A DNA stretch of 64,000 nt, taken from CALDUY01 sp046350255. GTDB taxonomy: Bacteria > Planctomycetota > Planctomycetia > Gemmatales > Gemmataceae. The DNA lies in contig JAXMAV010000005.1 in NCBI GenBank assembly GCA_046350255.1, positions 62,001 to 126,000 of the forward strand. Reading direction: 5' to 3'. Position 1 is the first letter of the stretch; every line of letters begins with the position of its first letter. The notes beneath the pieces are model-generated. The model saw only the letters and a list, made by a program, of their open reading frames with translations. It ran no database searches and had not been told where the DNA came from. Position numbers and translations under genes: made by a program. This document shows, one piece after another, positions 44,521 through 53,199 of this stretch.

Positions 44521-45705
44521 ATGTCCAAGTTACACCAACGCATCCTCTTCTCGTCTCTGGCATGGATCCTGCTCACCGGGCTCCTCCGTGGCGACAACCC
44601 CGATACCCTGGAAGAAGCCAAGAAGCGCCTGCAGATTGAGGCCCAGCGAGTGGAACGCGAGTTCGCCGACGAGCGCGCCGCGGCCTACCGCCTGGTGCGG
44701 TCTGACCTGCCGCGCGTACTCGAAGCCACGGAAAAGCTTCACGGCGTCCTGGCCCTGGTTCGCAACGATACGGCTCTCGACGCCAAACGGCGTGAGGTGC
44801 TGATCATCACCCTGAAAGCCGATCTCGATCGTGTGCAGCAGATTGCCACCGAACGTCGTCGTGTGAATCTCCGACGCGAGGAATCTGTCGCCCGCCTGGC
44901 CGTTCAGGATAGCAGGCGGACCGAGGACACACAGCGTGGCGATCCGGGCCGTAGCGTCTCCGACGAGGCCAGGGCCCTCATCGAATCGCGTAGCCGGAGC
45001 GTTACCGAGGCCCGACTCGATCGTTCGCGCAACCTCGACCGTTATGCCCGGGTGGCGCGCGCCGTCGAGGAAGCGGCCGTACCCGAATCTCAAAACATGC
45101 GCTTCCCCAAGGACTGGGCAGAACTGTCAAAGAAGCGGTCCTCGGGCACGAAGCTCACCGCGCTCGAAAAGTCGATCATGAAGGCGCTGGCCTCCCCTAT
45201 CGCGGCAGAGTTCGACAAAAATACCCTCGAGGAAGTCGTCGCCTACCTGCGCAAGGTCACCGGCGTCGAAATCATCCTCGACAAGCGCGCACTGGAAGAG
45301 GTGTCGGTCACCTACGAATCCCCTGTCACCCTGAAGCTGCGTGCCTCAACCAGGACCGTTCTGAAGCGGATCCTCAGTGATCTGAATCTGACTTACGTCA
45401 TCAAGGACGAGGCCATCCAGATTACCTCGCGTGAGCGGGCCAACCAGATGACGACGACGCGCACCTATTACATTGGTGACCTGGCCACCGTGGTGGATAT
45501 TACCCTGCCTCCTGAGTTGACCCAGCTGATCATGGTCGAGAATGTGAACCGCATCATCGCGAACATCACGCAGAATGTCGACTCGCAGAGCTGGAAGGTG
45601 AATAACCCCGATGCGGCTGGCGCCATCGTCTTCGACCCGGTGACGATGACGCTCGTCGTCAAGCAAACCGCGGAGATTCACTTTATGCTGAGTGGAAGTC
45701 GCTAA
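44521..45705 (+). CDS. Exported coiled-coil protein with a secretin/TonB-type short N-domain
   Basis: The 394-aa protein has a signal peptide (ILFSSLAWILLTGLLRG), a long charged helical region (about 30-200), and at about 225-300 an STN-like fold (FDKNTLEEVVAYLRKVTGVEIILDKRALEE.. VTLKLRAS.. ILSDLNLTYVIKDEAIQI). This is the plug or N-domain that precedes secretin pores or TonB receptors, yet here neither a secretin core nor a beta-barrel follows. About 80 extra residues end the protein. The start ATG at 44521 was preferred over the upstream in-frame GTG. An orphan periplasmic adaptor is the likely role. Confidence 0.78.
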   Translation: MSKLHQRILFSSLAWILLTGLLRGDNPDTLEEAKKRLQIEAQRVEREFADERAAAYRLVRSDLPRVLEATEKLHGVLALVRNDTALDAKRREVLIITLKADLDRVQQIATERRRVNLRREESVARLAVQDSRRTEDTQRGDPGRSVSDEARALIESRSRSVTEARLDRSRNLDRYARVARAVEEAAVPESQNMRFPKDWAELSKKRSSGTKLTALEKSIMKALASPIAAEFDKNTLEEVVAYLRKVTGVEIILDKRALEEVSVTYESPVTLKLRASTRTVLKRILSDLNLTYVIKDEAIQITSRERANQMTTTRTYYIGDLATVVDITLPPELTQLIMVENVNRIIANITQNVDSQSWKVNNPDAAGAIVFDPVTMTLVVKQTAEIHFMLSGSR

Positions 45706-45728
45706 GATATCTCCATGGCTCAATGCAG

Positions 45729-45765
45729 CGACGCCGGGCGCGAAGGATGCCTTCGCCCGGCGTCG
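45729..45765. terminator. Strong hairpin between convergent genes
   Basis: CGACGCCGGGCG and its near-exact complement enclose an AAGG..CCTT inner stem. It lies 24 bp past one stop and 22 bp before the other, so it should serve both strands. The flanks GGCTCA and TGAGCC can extend the stem. Confidence 0.75.
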
Positions 45766-45786
45766 ATCATTTGTGAGCCCGAACTG

Positions 45787-46641
45787 TCACTCACAACGAA
45801 TAGACTGCAACCCCCGGGCCAGGGCAGCAATGTGCTGCTCATCTGTACCGCAACAACCGCCAAGTAGGCGGGCTCCGCTCTGCACCAGGGGCGGGGCCAT
45901 CTCCTGGAAACGCTCGGGACCGATGGGGCTACTACCTGGTGGCCCTGCATTGGGCCGGACGAAGAGGGGCAGATCGGTTTCCTGGCGATACGCACGCAGG
46001 ATGCCAGCCAGGTCGTCTAGCTGCAGGTCGCGACCGCAGTTGACCCCCAACGCAGCAACGTGGTGTCGGCTGGCATGTGCAGCCAGGAATCCAGGAGGAT
46101 GACCAGACAGCGTTTGCCATCCTCCTCGCCCGTTTTTCAGGAACGTGAAGGAACACAGCACAGGCAGTCCGTCGATCTCGGGAACTCGATGCGTGACATA
46201 CTCGATGGCACCGAGAACGTTGGGCGAGGAGCAGGTTTCCAGCAGGAGACCGTCCACGGCGGTGAAGGCTGCTATGGTCCGGACCAGGGCTTCGCGATCG
46301 ACGAACTCTCCCGGGCTCCCTGGAGTGTAAATCGGTCCCACGTTGCCAAGCAGGTAGGTGCATCCGGCGAGGCGGGCCAGGCGGATGGCTGCCTCGACGA
46401 GATCTTCCAGGTCCGGTTCAAGACCATGTCGGTCCAGGGCCAGGGGATTGGCCTGAAAGGTGTTGGTGAGATGCACGATGGCTCCCGCCAGCACATACGA
46501 GCGATGAATCCGCTGGACGGCGCGAGGGTCGGCTCGGTTCGCCAGCTCGCAGCAGGGCAACCCCAACGGCAGAAGTCTGGTGCCCATGGCTCCATCCATT
46601 AGCCCTGGAGCACCTCGATCGAGAACCTGGTGTAGTGTCAT
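45787..46641 (-). CDS. Homocysteine S-methyltransferase family protein
   Basis: The 284-aa protein has the single-domain BHMT/MHT-type barrel. It starts LMDGAMGTRLLPLG, carries LGVNCGRD (first zinc Cys) and LLGGCCGTDEQHI (two zinc Cys), and the barrel motif LTNTFQANPLAL. Relatives move a methyl group to homocysteine, from betaine or S-methylmethionine in single-domain forms. It lacks the folate and cobalamin modules of MetH. The methyl donor is not clear. With AhcY elsewhere in the window it would help recycle homocysteine. Confidence 0.88.
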   Translation of the reverse strand: MTLHQVLDRGAPGLMDGAMGTRLLPLGLPCCELANRADPRAVQRIHRSYVLAGAIVHLTNTFQANPLALDRHGLEPDLEDLVEAAIRLARLAGCTYLLGNVGPIYTPGSPGEFVDREALVRTIAAFTAVDGLLLETCSSPNVLGAIEYVTHRVPEIDGLPVLCSFTFLKNGRGGWQTLSGHPPGFLAAHASRHHVAALGVNCGRDLQLDDLAGILRAYRQETDLPLFVRPNAGPPGSSPIGPERFQEMAPPLVQSGARLLGGCCGTDEQHIAALARGLQSIRCE

Positions 46642-46664
46642 TCCATGAGCTTTCCGTGGGGAGT

Positions 46665-46692
46665 TTGCCCTTGCGCAGGGGCGAGTTATAGT
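46665..46692 (+). promoter_or_regulatory. Candidate promoter of pgi
   Basis: TTGCCC (46665-46670) and TATAGT (46687-46692) are 16 bases apart on the plus strand, 124 bp before the pgi ATG. The -10 is good, the -35 weak. The gap between the divergent homocysteine methyltransferase and pgi holds no other signal I trust. Confidence 0.4.
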
Positions 46693-46815
46693 TTACCAAT
46701 GAGAAGTCTGTCTACCTGTCCACCAGGTTCGTCCGAAAGTCCCACTTGGGCAAAGCGAGGCGGGGGTGGAAAGCCGGGTGACGGTTCTCGGACCCTGTAG
46801 CCGACGGGACGCATC

Positions 46816-48324
46816 ATGGAACTACCCGACGAATCCATCACCTACTCCTACCAGGGCCTTCTTGTTCCTGGTACCGAGGAATGGACCACGGCCGCAGAAG
46901 CACGGGCGAGCCAGTTCCTTGCCGCGGGGCGACTCAAGGAGCTTCAGCAGCGCCTGCTGCAATGTCGTAGTCTGGTGGCCGCTGACCGGGAAGTGCGGAA
47001 CCCCGCGCCCGAGGTAGGCCCCATTGACCCCGGCTTCATCAACCTGCCGCTCGATTTACTGGAAGGATATCGGCGGAAGCAGGATGCCAGCGACCTGGGA
47101 CGTTGTCTAACTTTGGCCAACCGTTTGCGCGAAGAATCGGACCGGGTAGTTTTCCTGGGCGCGGGCGGATCGTTCCTGGGAGGACAGGCCCTCTTTTCTG
47201 CGCTACGCAGCACCTATCACAACGAGCTCCCTTCCGATGCGCGCCTGGGAGTGCCTCGCATTTATTTCGAGGGGTATTCAGCCGACAATGATGCGCTGCA
47301 GGACCTGCTTGATTTGCTCCAGGTTACCTGCGTCGATCCTGACCGGCGGGAGGAGCGCTGGTCTGTTGTCACAGTGTCGCGCACTGGAAATAGCCTCGAA
47401 CCGGCGATAGCGCTGCGCGTGTTTCGGCGAGAAGCGAACGAGTATTACGGTCTACGCTCACCCTGGCTGACCCGGTTGTTCGCCGCGGTGACGGGCCAGA
47501 CCTCACGCATGCGCGACCTGTACCAGGCCCTGCGCATCGATGACCACAATGTCGTCACCATCCCTGATGGCGTTGGCTCTCGCTTCAGTGTTTTTTCGCC
47601 TGCGGGGTTGCTGCCTGCCGCCGTCATGGGGCTTGATATCCGTGCCCTTCTCCTGGGCGCGGCCGCAATGACCAAGCGCTTCCTGGAAGAACCGTTCGAG
47701 CGTAACCCCGTGCTGCAGCTGGCAGGGGTCAACCATCTCATGTACCAGGAGATGAACAAGCCGTTGCGCGTGCTGTCAATCTGGTCACGCCGCCTGGATC
47801 GGGTGGGAGACTGGTACACTCAGCTAGTGTCGGAGACCCTGGGCAAGCGCGGAGGTGGACCGACGCCTCTCTCGCAGGTGCTTACCCGTGACCTGCACAG
47901 TCGGGGGCAACAGCACCAGGATGGCCCTCGCGATCGCTTCTTCCTGAATCTGGTGGTGAAATCGCCGCTGAACGTACCCATCGGCATTCAGATGGTGGAC
48001 CACAACGAGGATGACCTGAATCAGTTTAACCGACGGACGTTGCACGACGTGAACCAGGCCGCCTGGAAGGCGGTCAACCAGGCCTACTGGGATGTGGCCC
48101 GGCCCACGTCGGACCTCATCATGCCGACGCTGTCCGAGCACACCATGGGCCAGCTGCTGCAGATGCTCATGCTGGCCACGGTGGTGGAGGCTCGGCTCCT
48201 GGGGATCAATCCCTATGGACAACCCGGCGTGGACGTGTACAAGAAGCACATGCAGCAAGCGCTGCGAACCCCTCCCGAGATCAGTGCCTCGGGGCAGGGC
48301 GTGATGAACCGCCCCCGGGAGTGA
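46816..48324 (+). CDS. pgi: Glucose-6-phosphate isomerase
   Basis: The 502-aa enzyme interconverts glucose 6-phosphate and fructose 6-phosphate in glycolysis. The phosphate and active-site motifs are visible: VVFLGAGGSFLGGQALF for the first sugar-phosphate site, VVTVSRTGNSLEPA, the C-terminal LTRDLHSRGQQHQDGP, and LGINPYGQPGVDVYKKHM with the catalytic-base region. It is a bacterial-size Pgi. The start ATG at 46816 has the family's usual N-terminal region but no strong Shine-Dalgarno. YceH follows 40 bp later. Confidence 0.93.
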   Translation: MELPDESITYSYQGLLVPGTEEWTTAAEARASQFLAAGRLKELQQRLLQCRSLVAADREVRNPAPEVGPIDPGFINLPLDLLEGYRRKQDASDLGRCLTLANRLREESDRVVFLGAGGSFLGGQALFSALRSTYHNELPSDARLGVPRIYFEGYSADNDALQDLLDLLQVTCVDPDRREERWSVVTVSRTGNSLEPAIALRVFRREANEYYGLRSPWLTRLFAAVTGQTSRMRDLYQALRIDDHNVVTIPDGVGSRFSVFSPAGLLPAAVMGLDIRALLLGAAAMTKRFLEEPFERNPVLQLAGVNHLMYQEMNKPLRVLSIWSRRLDRVGDWYTQLVSETLGKRGGGPTPLSQVLTRDLHSRGQQHQDGPRDRFFLNLVVKSPLNVPIGIQMVDHNEDDLNQFNRRTLHDVNQAAWKAVNQAYWDVARPTSDLIMPTLSEHTMGQLLQMLMLATVVEARLLGINPYGQPGVDVYKKHMQQALRTPPEISASGQGVMNRPRE

Positions 48325-48364
48325 CGGGGCGTTCTTCGTCACTGTGCTTCGCGAGGAGTGGATC

Positions 48365-49159
48365 ATGACCGAGGCAGCCTTCCCGCCCGGCTATGCCGGC
48401 CCGTGGCCGGTTCTTAACATGAATGAACGCCGGGTGCTCGGGGTGCTGGTCGAAAAACAGAAGACGCTCGGTTCCGATGCCTACCCAATGAGTCTCAATG
48501 CCCTGGTGACCGGTTGCAATCAGAAGTCTAACCGTGACCCCATCCTCGACCTGGAAGAAGACGACGTCGAGGAAGCATTGATGCGCTGCAAGTCGCGCGG
48601 GTTTGCCGCCAAGGTGATCGGCGGTCGCGTCGAGCGCTGGCGCCATCTGCTGTACGAAGCCTGGCACGTGGATAAATTCGAGATGGCCGTGCTGGGAGAA
48701 TTACTGCTCCGCGGTCCTCAGACCGAGGGAGAACTAAGAACTCGCGCCAGCCGCATGGACGAGATCGAGGATCTTGATACACTGAAAAAGATTCTTCGTC
48801 CGCTGGTGGAGCGTAAACTGGTAGTCTACCTGACGGCTGAGGATCGCCGTGGCGCCATGCTGACCCATGGCTTTCATGATCCTGCCGAGCTGGAGCGCCA
48901 AAAATCGCGGGCCCATGCTGCGGTCGCCAGCATGTCCGCACCACCACCCGCGGCGCACGTTGCTACTCCTCCGGTATCGGCTCCGCGCCAGGACGAACGC
49001 TATACTACGCTGGAATCTTCTCTGGGGAAGATGCGCGAGGAACTGGATTCCTCTCGGCAGAAGATCGTGGCTCTGGAACAGGTAGTCGGAGAGTTAAGAA
49101 AAAGTCTGGAGCAAACTCGCCAGGACATGCTCGCGCTGAAGGCGGCCCTGGGAGGTTGA
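48365..49159 (+). CDS. yceH: YceH family (DUF480) protein
   Basis: The 264-aa protein has two winged-helix domains of the YceH/UPF0502 family: LNMNERRVLGVLVEKQKTLGSDAYPMSLN, NQKSNRDP, and FEMAVLGELLLRGPQTEGELRTRASRM. The last 60 residues form a heptad coiled coil (SSLGKMREELDSSRQKIVALEQVV), longer than in many members. No biochemical function is agreed for the family. The ATG at 48365 has GAGGAG eight bases upstream; a longer frame from 48344 has no support. Confidence 0.92.
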   Translation: MTEAAFPPGYAGPWPVLNMNERRVLGVLVEKQKTLGSDAYPMSLNALVTGCNQKSNRDPILDLEEDDVEEALMRCKSRGFAAKVIGGRVERWRHLLYEAWHVDKFEMAVLGELLLRGPQTEGELRTRASRMDEIEDLDTLKKILRPLVERKLVVYLTAEDRRGAMLTHGFHDPAELERQKSRAHAAVASMSAPPPAAHVATPPVSAPRQDERYTTLESSLGKMREELDSSRQKIVALEQVVGELRKSLEQTRQDMLALKAALGG

Positions 49160-49244
49160 CCCGAAGAGATTACCCAGGCCAAACAAAACCCCGCCCCTCA
49201 CCGCAACATCGTTGTGGCCGACTGTTGTCCGCCGGGCGGTCTGC

Positions 49245-49250
49245 TACAAT
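49245..49250 (+). promoter_or_regulatory. Candidate -10 element of the pseudouridine synthase gene
   Basis: TACAAT ends nine bases before the ATG at 49260. A transcript starting at the usual distance would have a leader of about three bases. No ribosome-binding site precedes the ATG, consistent with leaderless translation. TTGTCC lies 14 bases upstream, a short spacer. Confidence 0.4.
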
Positions 49251-49259
49251 GAGTATACC

Positions 49260-50108
49260 ATGGAACGACTCAACAAGTATCTGGCTCACGCAGGCGTCGG
49301 CTCTCGTCGACACTGCGACGATCTCATCCAGCATGGGCGCGTCAGCATCGATGGCCAACCCGTGCGCGAAGCAGGTGCCCGAGTAGACCCCTCGTCTCAG
49401 CAGGTGGCCGTCGATGGCCAGCCCGTCGAGGCCGAGCCGTTGGTCTACTGGGCGGTCAACAAACCCCGCGGCTACCTCTGCACCAACCACGATCCCCAGG
49501 GTAGGCCCCGCGCGGTCGATCTGATCCCGCATGTGCTGCAGCGGGTCTACACCGTGGGTCGGCTGGACGAGGACAGCGAGGGGCTGTTGTTGATGACCAA
49601 CGACGGCGACCTTGCTTTCAAGCTGATGCATCCGCGCTTCGGTGTGTCCAAGACCTACCTGGTTCAGGTGGCGGGCAAGCCGACCCGGCAGGATCTCCAG
49701 CAACTCCTCGACGGGGTGTGGCTCTCGGATGGCCACGTCAAGGCACGGCGCGTCAAGAAGCTCAAATCGCAGGGCGAAAGTACCTGGCTGGAAATTGTCC
49801 TGTGCGAGGGGAAGAATCGTGAGATTCGCCGTATGCTCGCCAAACTGGAACACAAGGTGATGCGGCTGCGACGCACGGCCATCGGCCCGATCCGCCTTGA
49901 TCGCCTGGGCAAAAGCAAGTCGCGACGCCTCAAGGTGGACGAGGTAGAACGTCTACGGCTGGCCTGTCGGCCCCGGCCTCGTCAAACTGACGAGGAAAAG
50001 ACCAGCGTGGCAGTCGCAGTCGAGGCACCTACTCCGAAGCCTCGACCGAGTGTTACTTTATTGCCCCGCCGTCGTCCTGGTGCCACTCGGGGACGCAAGC
50101 GGACATGA
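49260..50108 (+). CDS. RsuA/RluB-type 16S/23S rRNA pseudouridine synthase
   Basis: The 282-aa protein starts with an S4 RNA-binding domain (MERLNKYLAHAGVGSRRHCDDLI.. GRVSIDGQPV). The RsuA/RluB catalytic domain follows with VYTVGRLDEDSEGLLLMTND, which includes the catalytic Asp, and ends with LCEGKNREIRRMLAKLEHKV. It should isomerise a specific uridine in rRNA. A basic C-terminal extension (KSKSRRLKVDEVERLRLA..RKRT) is longer than typical. Its stop overlaps the next gene's start by four bases. Confidence 0.92.
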   Translation: MERLNKYLAHAGVGSRRHCDDLIQHGRVSIDGQPVREAGARVDPSSQQVAVDGQPVEAEPLVYWAVNKPRGYLCTNHDPQGRPRAVDLIPHVLQRVYTVGRLDEDSEGLLLMTNDGDLAFKLMHPRFGVSKTYLVQVAGKPTRQDLQQLLDGVWLSDGHVKARRVKKLKSQGESTWLEIVLCEGKNREIRRMLAKLEHKVMRLRRTAIGPIRLDRLGKSKSRRLKVDEVERLRLACRPRPRQTDEEKTSVAVAVEAPTPKPRPSVTLLPRRRPGATRGRKRT

Positions 50109-50935
50109 GTTGCGCGCCGATGCAACATCGGATGTCCGTGGTCCAGAACGAACGGCTGGCGCGTGACACCTATCGCATTCGCCTGGCCGGGCCGACCCTG
50201 GCCAGCGCGATGCGTCCCGGTCAGTTTGTCATGCTTCGCATCCCAGGGACCACCGATCCGTTGCTTGGCCGACCATTCGCGCTCTACGACACTGTCGTGG
50301 AAGGAGATGCAACCACCGGGATCGATGTGGTGTATCTCGTCGTCGGCAAGATGACCAACCGTCTCGCTCTCATCCAACCCGGTGACGACCTGGAGGTGGT
50401 CGGCCCCCTGGGGAACGGGTTTTCCTCTCTCGAAGGCAAGGGTCACGTCGCGCTGGTGGCCGGCGGAATCGGACAAACTCCGTTCCTGGCCTACATCCGC
50501 GATCTGCTCGGTTACCGCGGCTACGCCGGTCAGCCGGCCCGGCGTCGGGTAGATCGCGTCTCGATTTACTATGGCGTCCGTAGCGCCGACCTGGCAGCCG
50601 GTGTCGAGGATTTCCGCCAGGCCGGGGCCACTGTGCATCTCGCCTCGGATGATGGCACCCTGGGCACCAGGGGCTACGTGACCGAACTCCTTCAATCTCA
50701 CGCACCGCCGGATCACCTGGTCGGCTGCGGCCCAGAGCCGATGCTGCACGCCCTGGCTAGCCTGGCTCAGCACTGGGGTGTCTCCTGCGAGGTGTCGCTG
50801 GAAACCCCGATGGCCTGCGGAGTGGGCATCTGTTTCAGTTGTGTGACCCGAGTCAAGGTCTCGGACGAAAGCTGGGACTACAAACGCGTCTGTGTCGATG
50901 GCCCAGTCTTCGACTCTGCCCGCCTTCAATGGTAG
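50105..50935 (+). CDS. pyrK: PyrK-like dihydroorotate dehydrogenase electron-transfer subunit
   Basis: The 276-aa flavoprotein has the ferredoxin-reductase layout: FAD domain (MRPGQFVMLRIP, GRPFALYDT), NAD-binding domain (VALVAGGIGQTPFLAYIRDLL, LVGCGPEPML), and a C-terminal 2Fe-2S site with CGVGICFSC and a fourth Cys in RVCVDGPVF. That tail is diagnostic of PyrK, which carries electrons from PyrD to NAD+. No pyrD gene is in the window. The ATG overlaps the pseudouridine synthase stop (ATGA), which suggests cotranscription. Confidence 0.9.
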   Translation: MSCAPMQHRMSVVQNERLARDTYRIRLAGPTLASAMRPGQFVMLRIPGTTDPLLGRPFALYDTVVEGDATTGIDVVYLVVGKMTNRLALIQPGDDLEVVGPLGNGFSSLEGKGHVALVAGGIGQTPFLAYIRDLLGYRGYAGQPARRRVDRVSIYYGVRSADLAAGVEDFRQAGATVHLASDDGTLGTRGYVTELLQSHAPPDHLVGCGPEPMLHALASLAQHWGVSCEVSLETPMACGVGICFSCVTRVKVSDESWDYKRVCVDGPVFDSARLQW

Positions 50936-51089
50936 GCCCCCGCGAAAAACACTGGTGAGATGGAACCGATCGAGGTACACTGCAGGCTACTCCGAAGCGG
51001 AGTCATGCGATTACCTGCCCTCCCTCCTGCGTCCACGGACGTCTCACCACCTGGTTAGAAGGCCCGACTCTTCCGGGCGGAGTATAGCC

Positions 51090-52466
51090 ATGCTAGGTTT
51101 TTCTGCCCAGGGCACTCGTCTGTGCGATGGCATTACCCGGCGTGAATGGATGCGCCTTGGCGCCCTCACCACTCTGGGGTTGGCAACGCAGTCGACCCCG
51201 ACTGCATCGGGCTCCTCGTCCTCATCGAGAGCGAAGGCCTGTATCGTACTGTTCCACCTCGGCGGGCCGCCTCAGCACGAAACCTGGGACCCGAAACCTG
51301 ACGCTCCGGCCGAGATCCGGGGACCATATCGGCCTATCGCTTCCCGGGTGCCAGGCATCCACGTCGGCGAATTAATGCCGCGCACCGCGCGATTGATGGA
51401 CCGCATCTGTGTGCTGCGGGCGCTTTCGACGAACGACAACGCTCATTCGTCCAGCGGCTACTGGATGCTCACAGGCGTTCCCCACGCGCCGACTAACTTC
51501 GAGAATGCCAAACCGGGCGCTCCCAACGACTGGCCCTGCCATGCCGCCATCGTACAGAAGCTGCGCGGCGGACGAGGTGGCCTTCCCGCCTCGGTGGTGC
51601 TTCCCGAGCATATCTGGAACAATGGCGGCATCTCCTGGCCCGGACAGGAAGGTGGCTTGCTGGGCCGGACGTCGAACCCCTGGCTCATTCACTGCCAACC
51701 GCATGAGCCGCGATTTCAGATCACTGGTCTGGGGTTACCACCAGAGCTGTCGACCGATCGCCTCGACCGCCGGCTCGCTCTGCTCGATCGCGTCAACCGC
51801 TCGCTCGAGAACCTCGATCGCAGCGTGCTTCCGGTACACGAGGCGCGTACCCGCCAGGCCATCGATCTGCTTCGCGCCGGAAAGGCTCGTCAGGCATTCG
51901 ACCTCGACCGAGAACCGTCGCAGGTTCGTGATCGTTACGGAAGAACACGCTGGGGCCAAAGCTTGCTGCTGGCCCGACGTCTGGTGGAGGAAGGTGTTTC
52001 CTTCGTCCAGGTGAACTGGACGCGCATGGCCGGCGAGGCGGACAACAGTCCCGCCTGGGACACTCATGGCAATAACGCGGGAAATCTTCGGCGGCTGATG
52101 CCGATCATGGATCAGGCCTATTCTGCCCTGCTAGAGGATCTCGTAGCCCGGAACATGCTCGATCAGACGCTGGTGGTCTGGATGGGTGAGTTCGGGCGGA
52201 CCCCGCGCATCAATGGCGCCGGGGGACGCGATCACTGGGGCCATGTTTTCTCCGGAGCCCTGGCTGGAGGCGGCATCCGCGGTGGACAGGTTCTTGGTGC
52301 ATCTGACCGCATCGGCGCCCATCCTCGAGATGGCCGGGTGCTGCCGCAGGATCTGCAGGCCACGCTGTTCCACTGTCTGGGGTACACTCCGCACACTGAG
52401 GTACACGACACCCAGGGCCGGCCCCTGGCCATTACTCGCGGTCAACTGATTCCGGGGGCGATTTGA
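51090..52466 (+). CDS. DUF1501 twin-arginine-exported protein
   Basis: The 458-aa protein starts with a twin-arginine signal (TRREWMRLGALTTLGL) and belongs to DUF1501, an alkaline-phosphatase-fold family very common in planctomycetes, often paired with a DUF1549/DUF1553 partner (absent here). Signature stretches include CIVLFHLGGPPQHETWDPKPDAP, AWDTHGNN and WMGEFGRTPRINGAGGRDHWGH. No sulfatase-type catalytic Cys is evident and the substrate is unknown. The ATG at 51090 has GGAG before it. The longer frame overlaps the pyrK gene. Confidence 0.92.
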   Translation: MLGFSAQGTRLCDGITRREWMRLGALTTLGLATQSTPTASGSSSSSRAKACIVLFHLGGPPQHETWDPKPDAPAEIRGPYRPIASRVPGIHVGELMPRTARLMDRICVLRALSTNDNAHSSSGYWMLTGVPHAPTNFENAKPGAPNDWPCHAAIVQKLRGGRGGLPASVVLPEHIWNNGGISWPGQEGGLLGRTSNPWLIHCQPHEPRFQITGLGLPPELSTDRLDRRLALLDRVNRSLENLDRSVLPVHEARTRQAIDLLRAGKARQAFDLDREPSQVRDRYGRTRWGQSLLLARRLVEEGVSFVQVNWTRMAGEADNSPAWDTHGNNAGNLRRLMPIMDQAYSALLEDLVARNMLDQTLVVWMGEFGRTPRINGAGGRDHWGHVFSGALAGGGIRGGQVLGASDRIGAHPRDGRVLPQDLQATLFHCLGYTPHTEVHDTQGRPLAITRGQLIPGAI

Positions 52467-52470
52467 CGGC

Positions 52471-53199
52471 TCAGGCAGCGTGGTGATCCAGCTCGATGAG
52501 GATGGCGTGCCAGTCATCCGGGCGCAACTGGCTGACCGCGTCCTCTACTCGCTTCATGTCGCGGAGCTGGTGCCCCGGTCTGGCCAGAGGCGCGCGACTC
52601 CAGATGGCGTACACACGTTCGCGCCCCGCTGGGGGAGCCATCTCGATGTTGTCGATCTGCACGGGAACCCCTGCATGGATTCTCGCCACCTCGTCGATTC
52701 GGGCCGGGTACAGCAGGTGGATGGCGCCGGCGGGCCCCCGATTGAAGACGACAATAAAGCCTGCCTGATCACTTACGACCTCAATGCGCACCCGGTCGCC
52801 GGTGTGGAGTACCACCCGGTTGGTGTCGTCGGGAACACGTTTGATATCTCGAACGATGCAGGGAGCTGGCTTGTGGGCAGCCACGGGAATGCACTCGCCG
52901 CGGCGTAGTCGTCCGACGCTCATGTTCAACTGGACGGGGCGCACCTCAGCCCCGGGGGCTGCCTGCGGAGCGAAGTTGACAAGGACGCCTGACTGTTCGG
53001 CCAGCGTGTCCATCATGTCCTCGATCCAGCCACAGACCTCGACCAACCGGGCTGCCTCAGTATCGCTCACCACCCGCATTCGAGTCATTGAAAGGTCCTC
53101 CCCGGCCTCCATCAAATCGGCGATGAGATCAGCGAGTTCCTGCTCTCGCGAAGTGGCTGGTTTCTCGCCCCAGGAAGTCAGATCGTCAGGGGGAAGCAT
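52471..53199 (-). CDS. DUF4384-type protein overlapping an ECF sigma factor gene
   Basis: The 242-aa protein has a C-terminal beta domain of the DUF4384 type (RVVLHTGDRVRIEVVSDQAGFIVVFNRGPAG.IHLLYP), seen in planctomycete and proteobacterial proteins next to kinases or sigma factors. Its N-terminal half is helical and acidic (LADLIADLMEAGEDL). No signal peptide or membrane segment is clear. The ATG at 53199 follows GGAGG and overlaps the sigma factor stop by 14 bp, so the two are translated from one mRNA. A role in controlling that sigma factor is an inference. It ends 4 bp from the convergent DUF1501 stop. Confidence 0.75.
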   Translation of the reverse strand: MLPPDDLTSWGEKPATSREQELADLIADLMEAGEDLSMTRMRVVSDTEAARLVEVCGWIEDMMDTLAEQSGVLVNFAPQAAPGAEVRPVQLNMSVGRLRRGECIPVAAHKPAPCIVRDIKRVPDDTNRVVLHTGDRVRIEVVSDQAGFIVVFNRGPAGAIHLLYPARIDEVARIHAGVPVQIDNIEMAPPAGRERVYAIWSRAPLARPGHQLRDMKRVEDAVSQLRPDDWHAILIELDHHAA

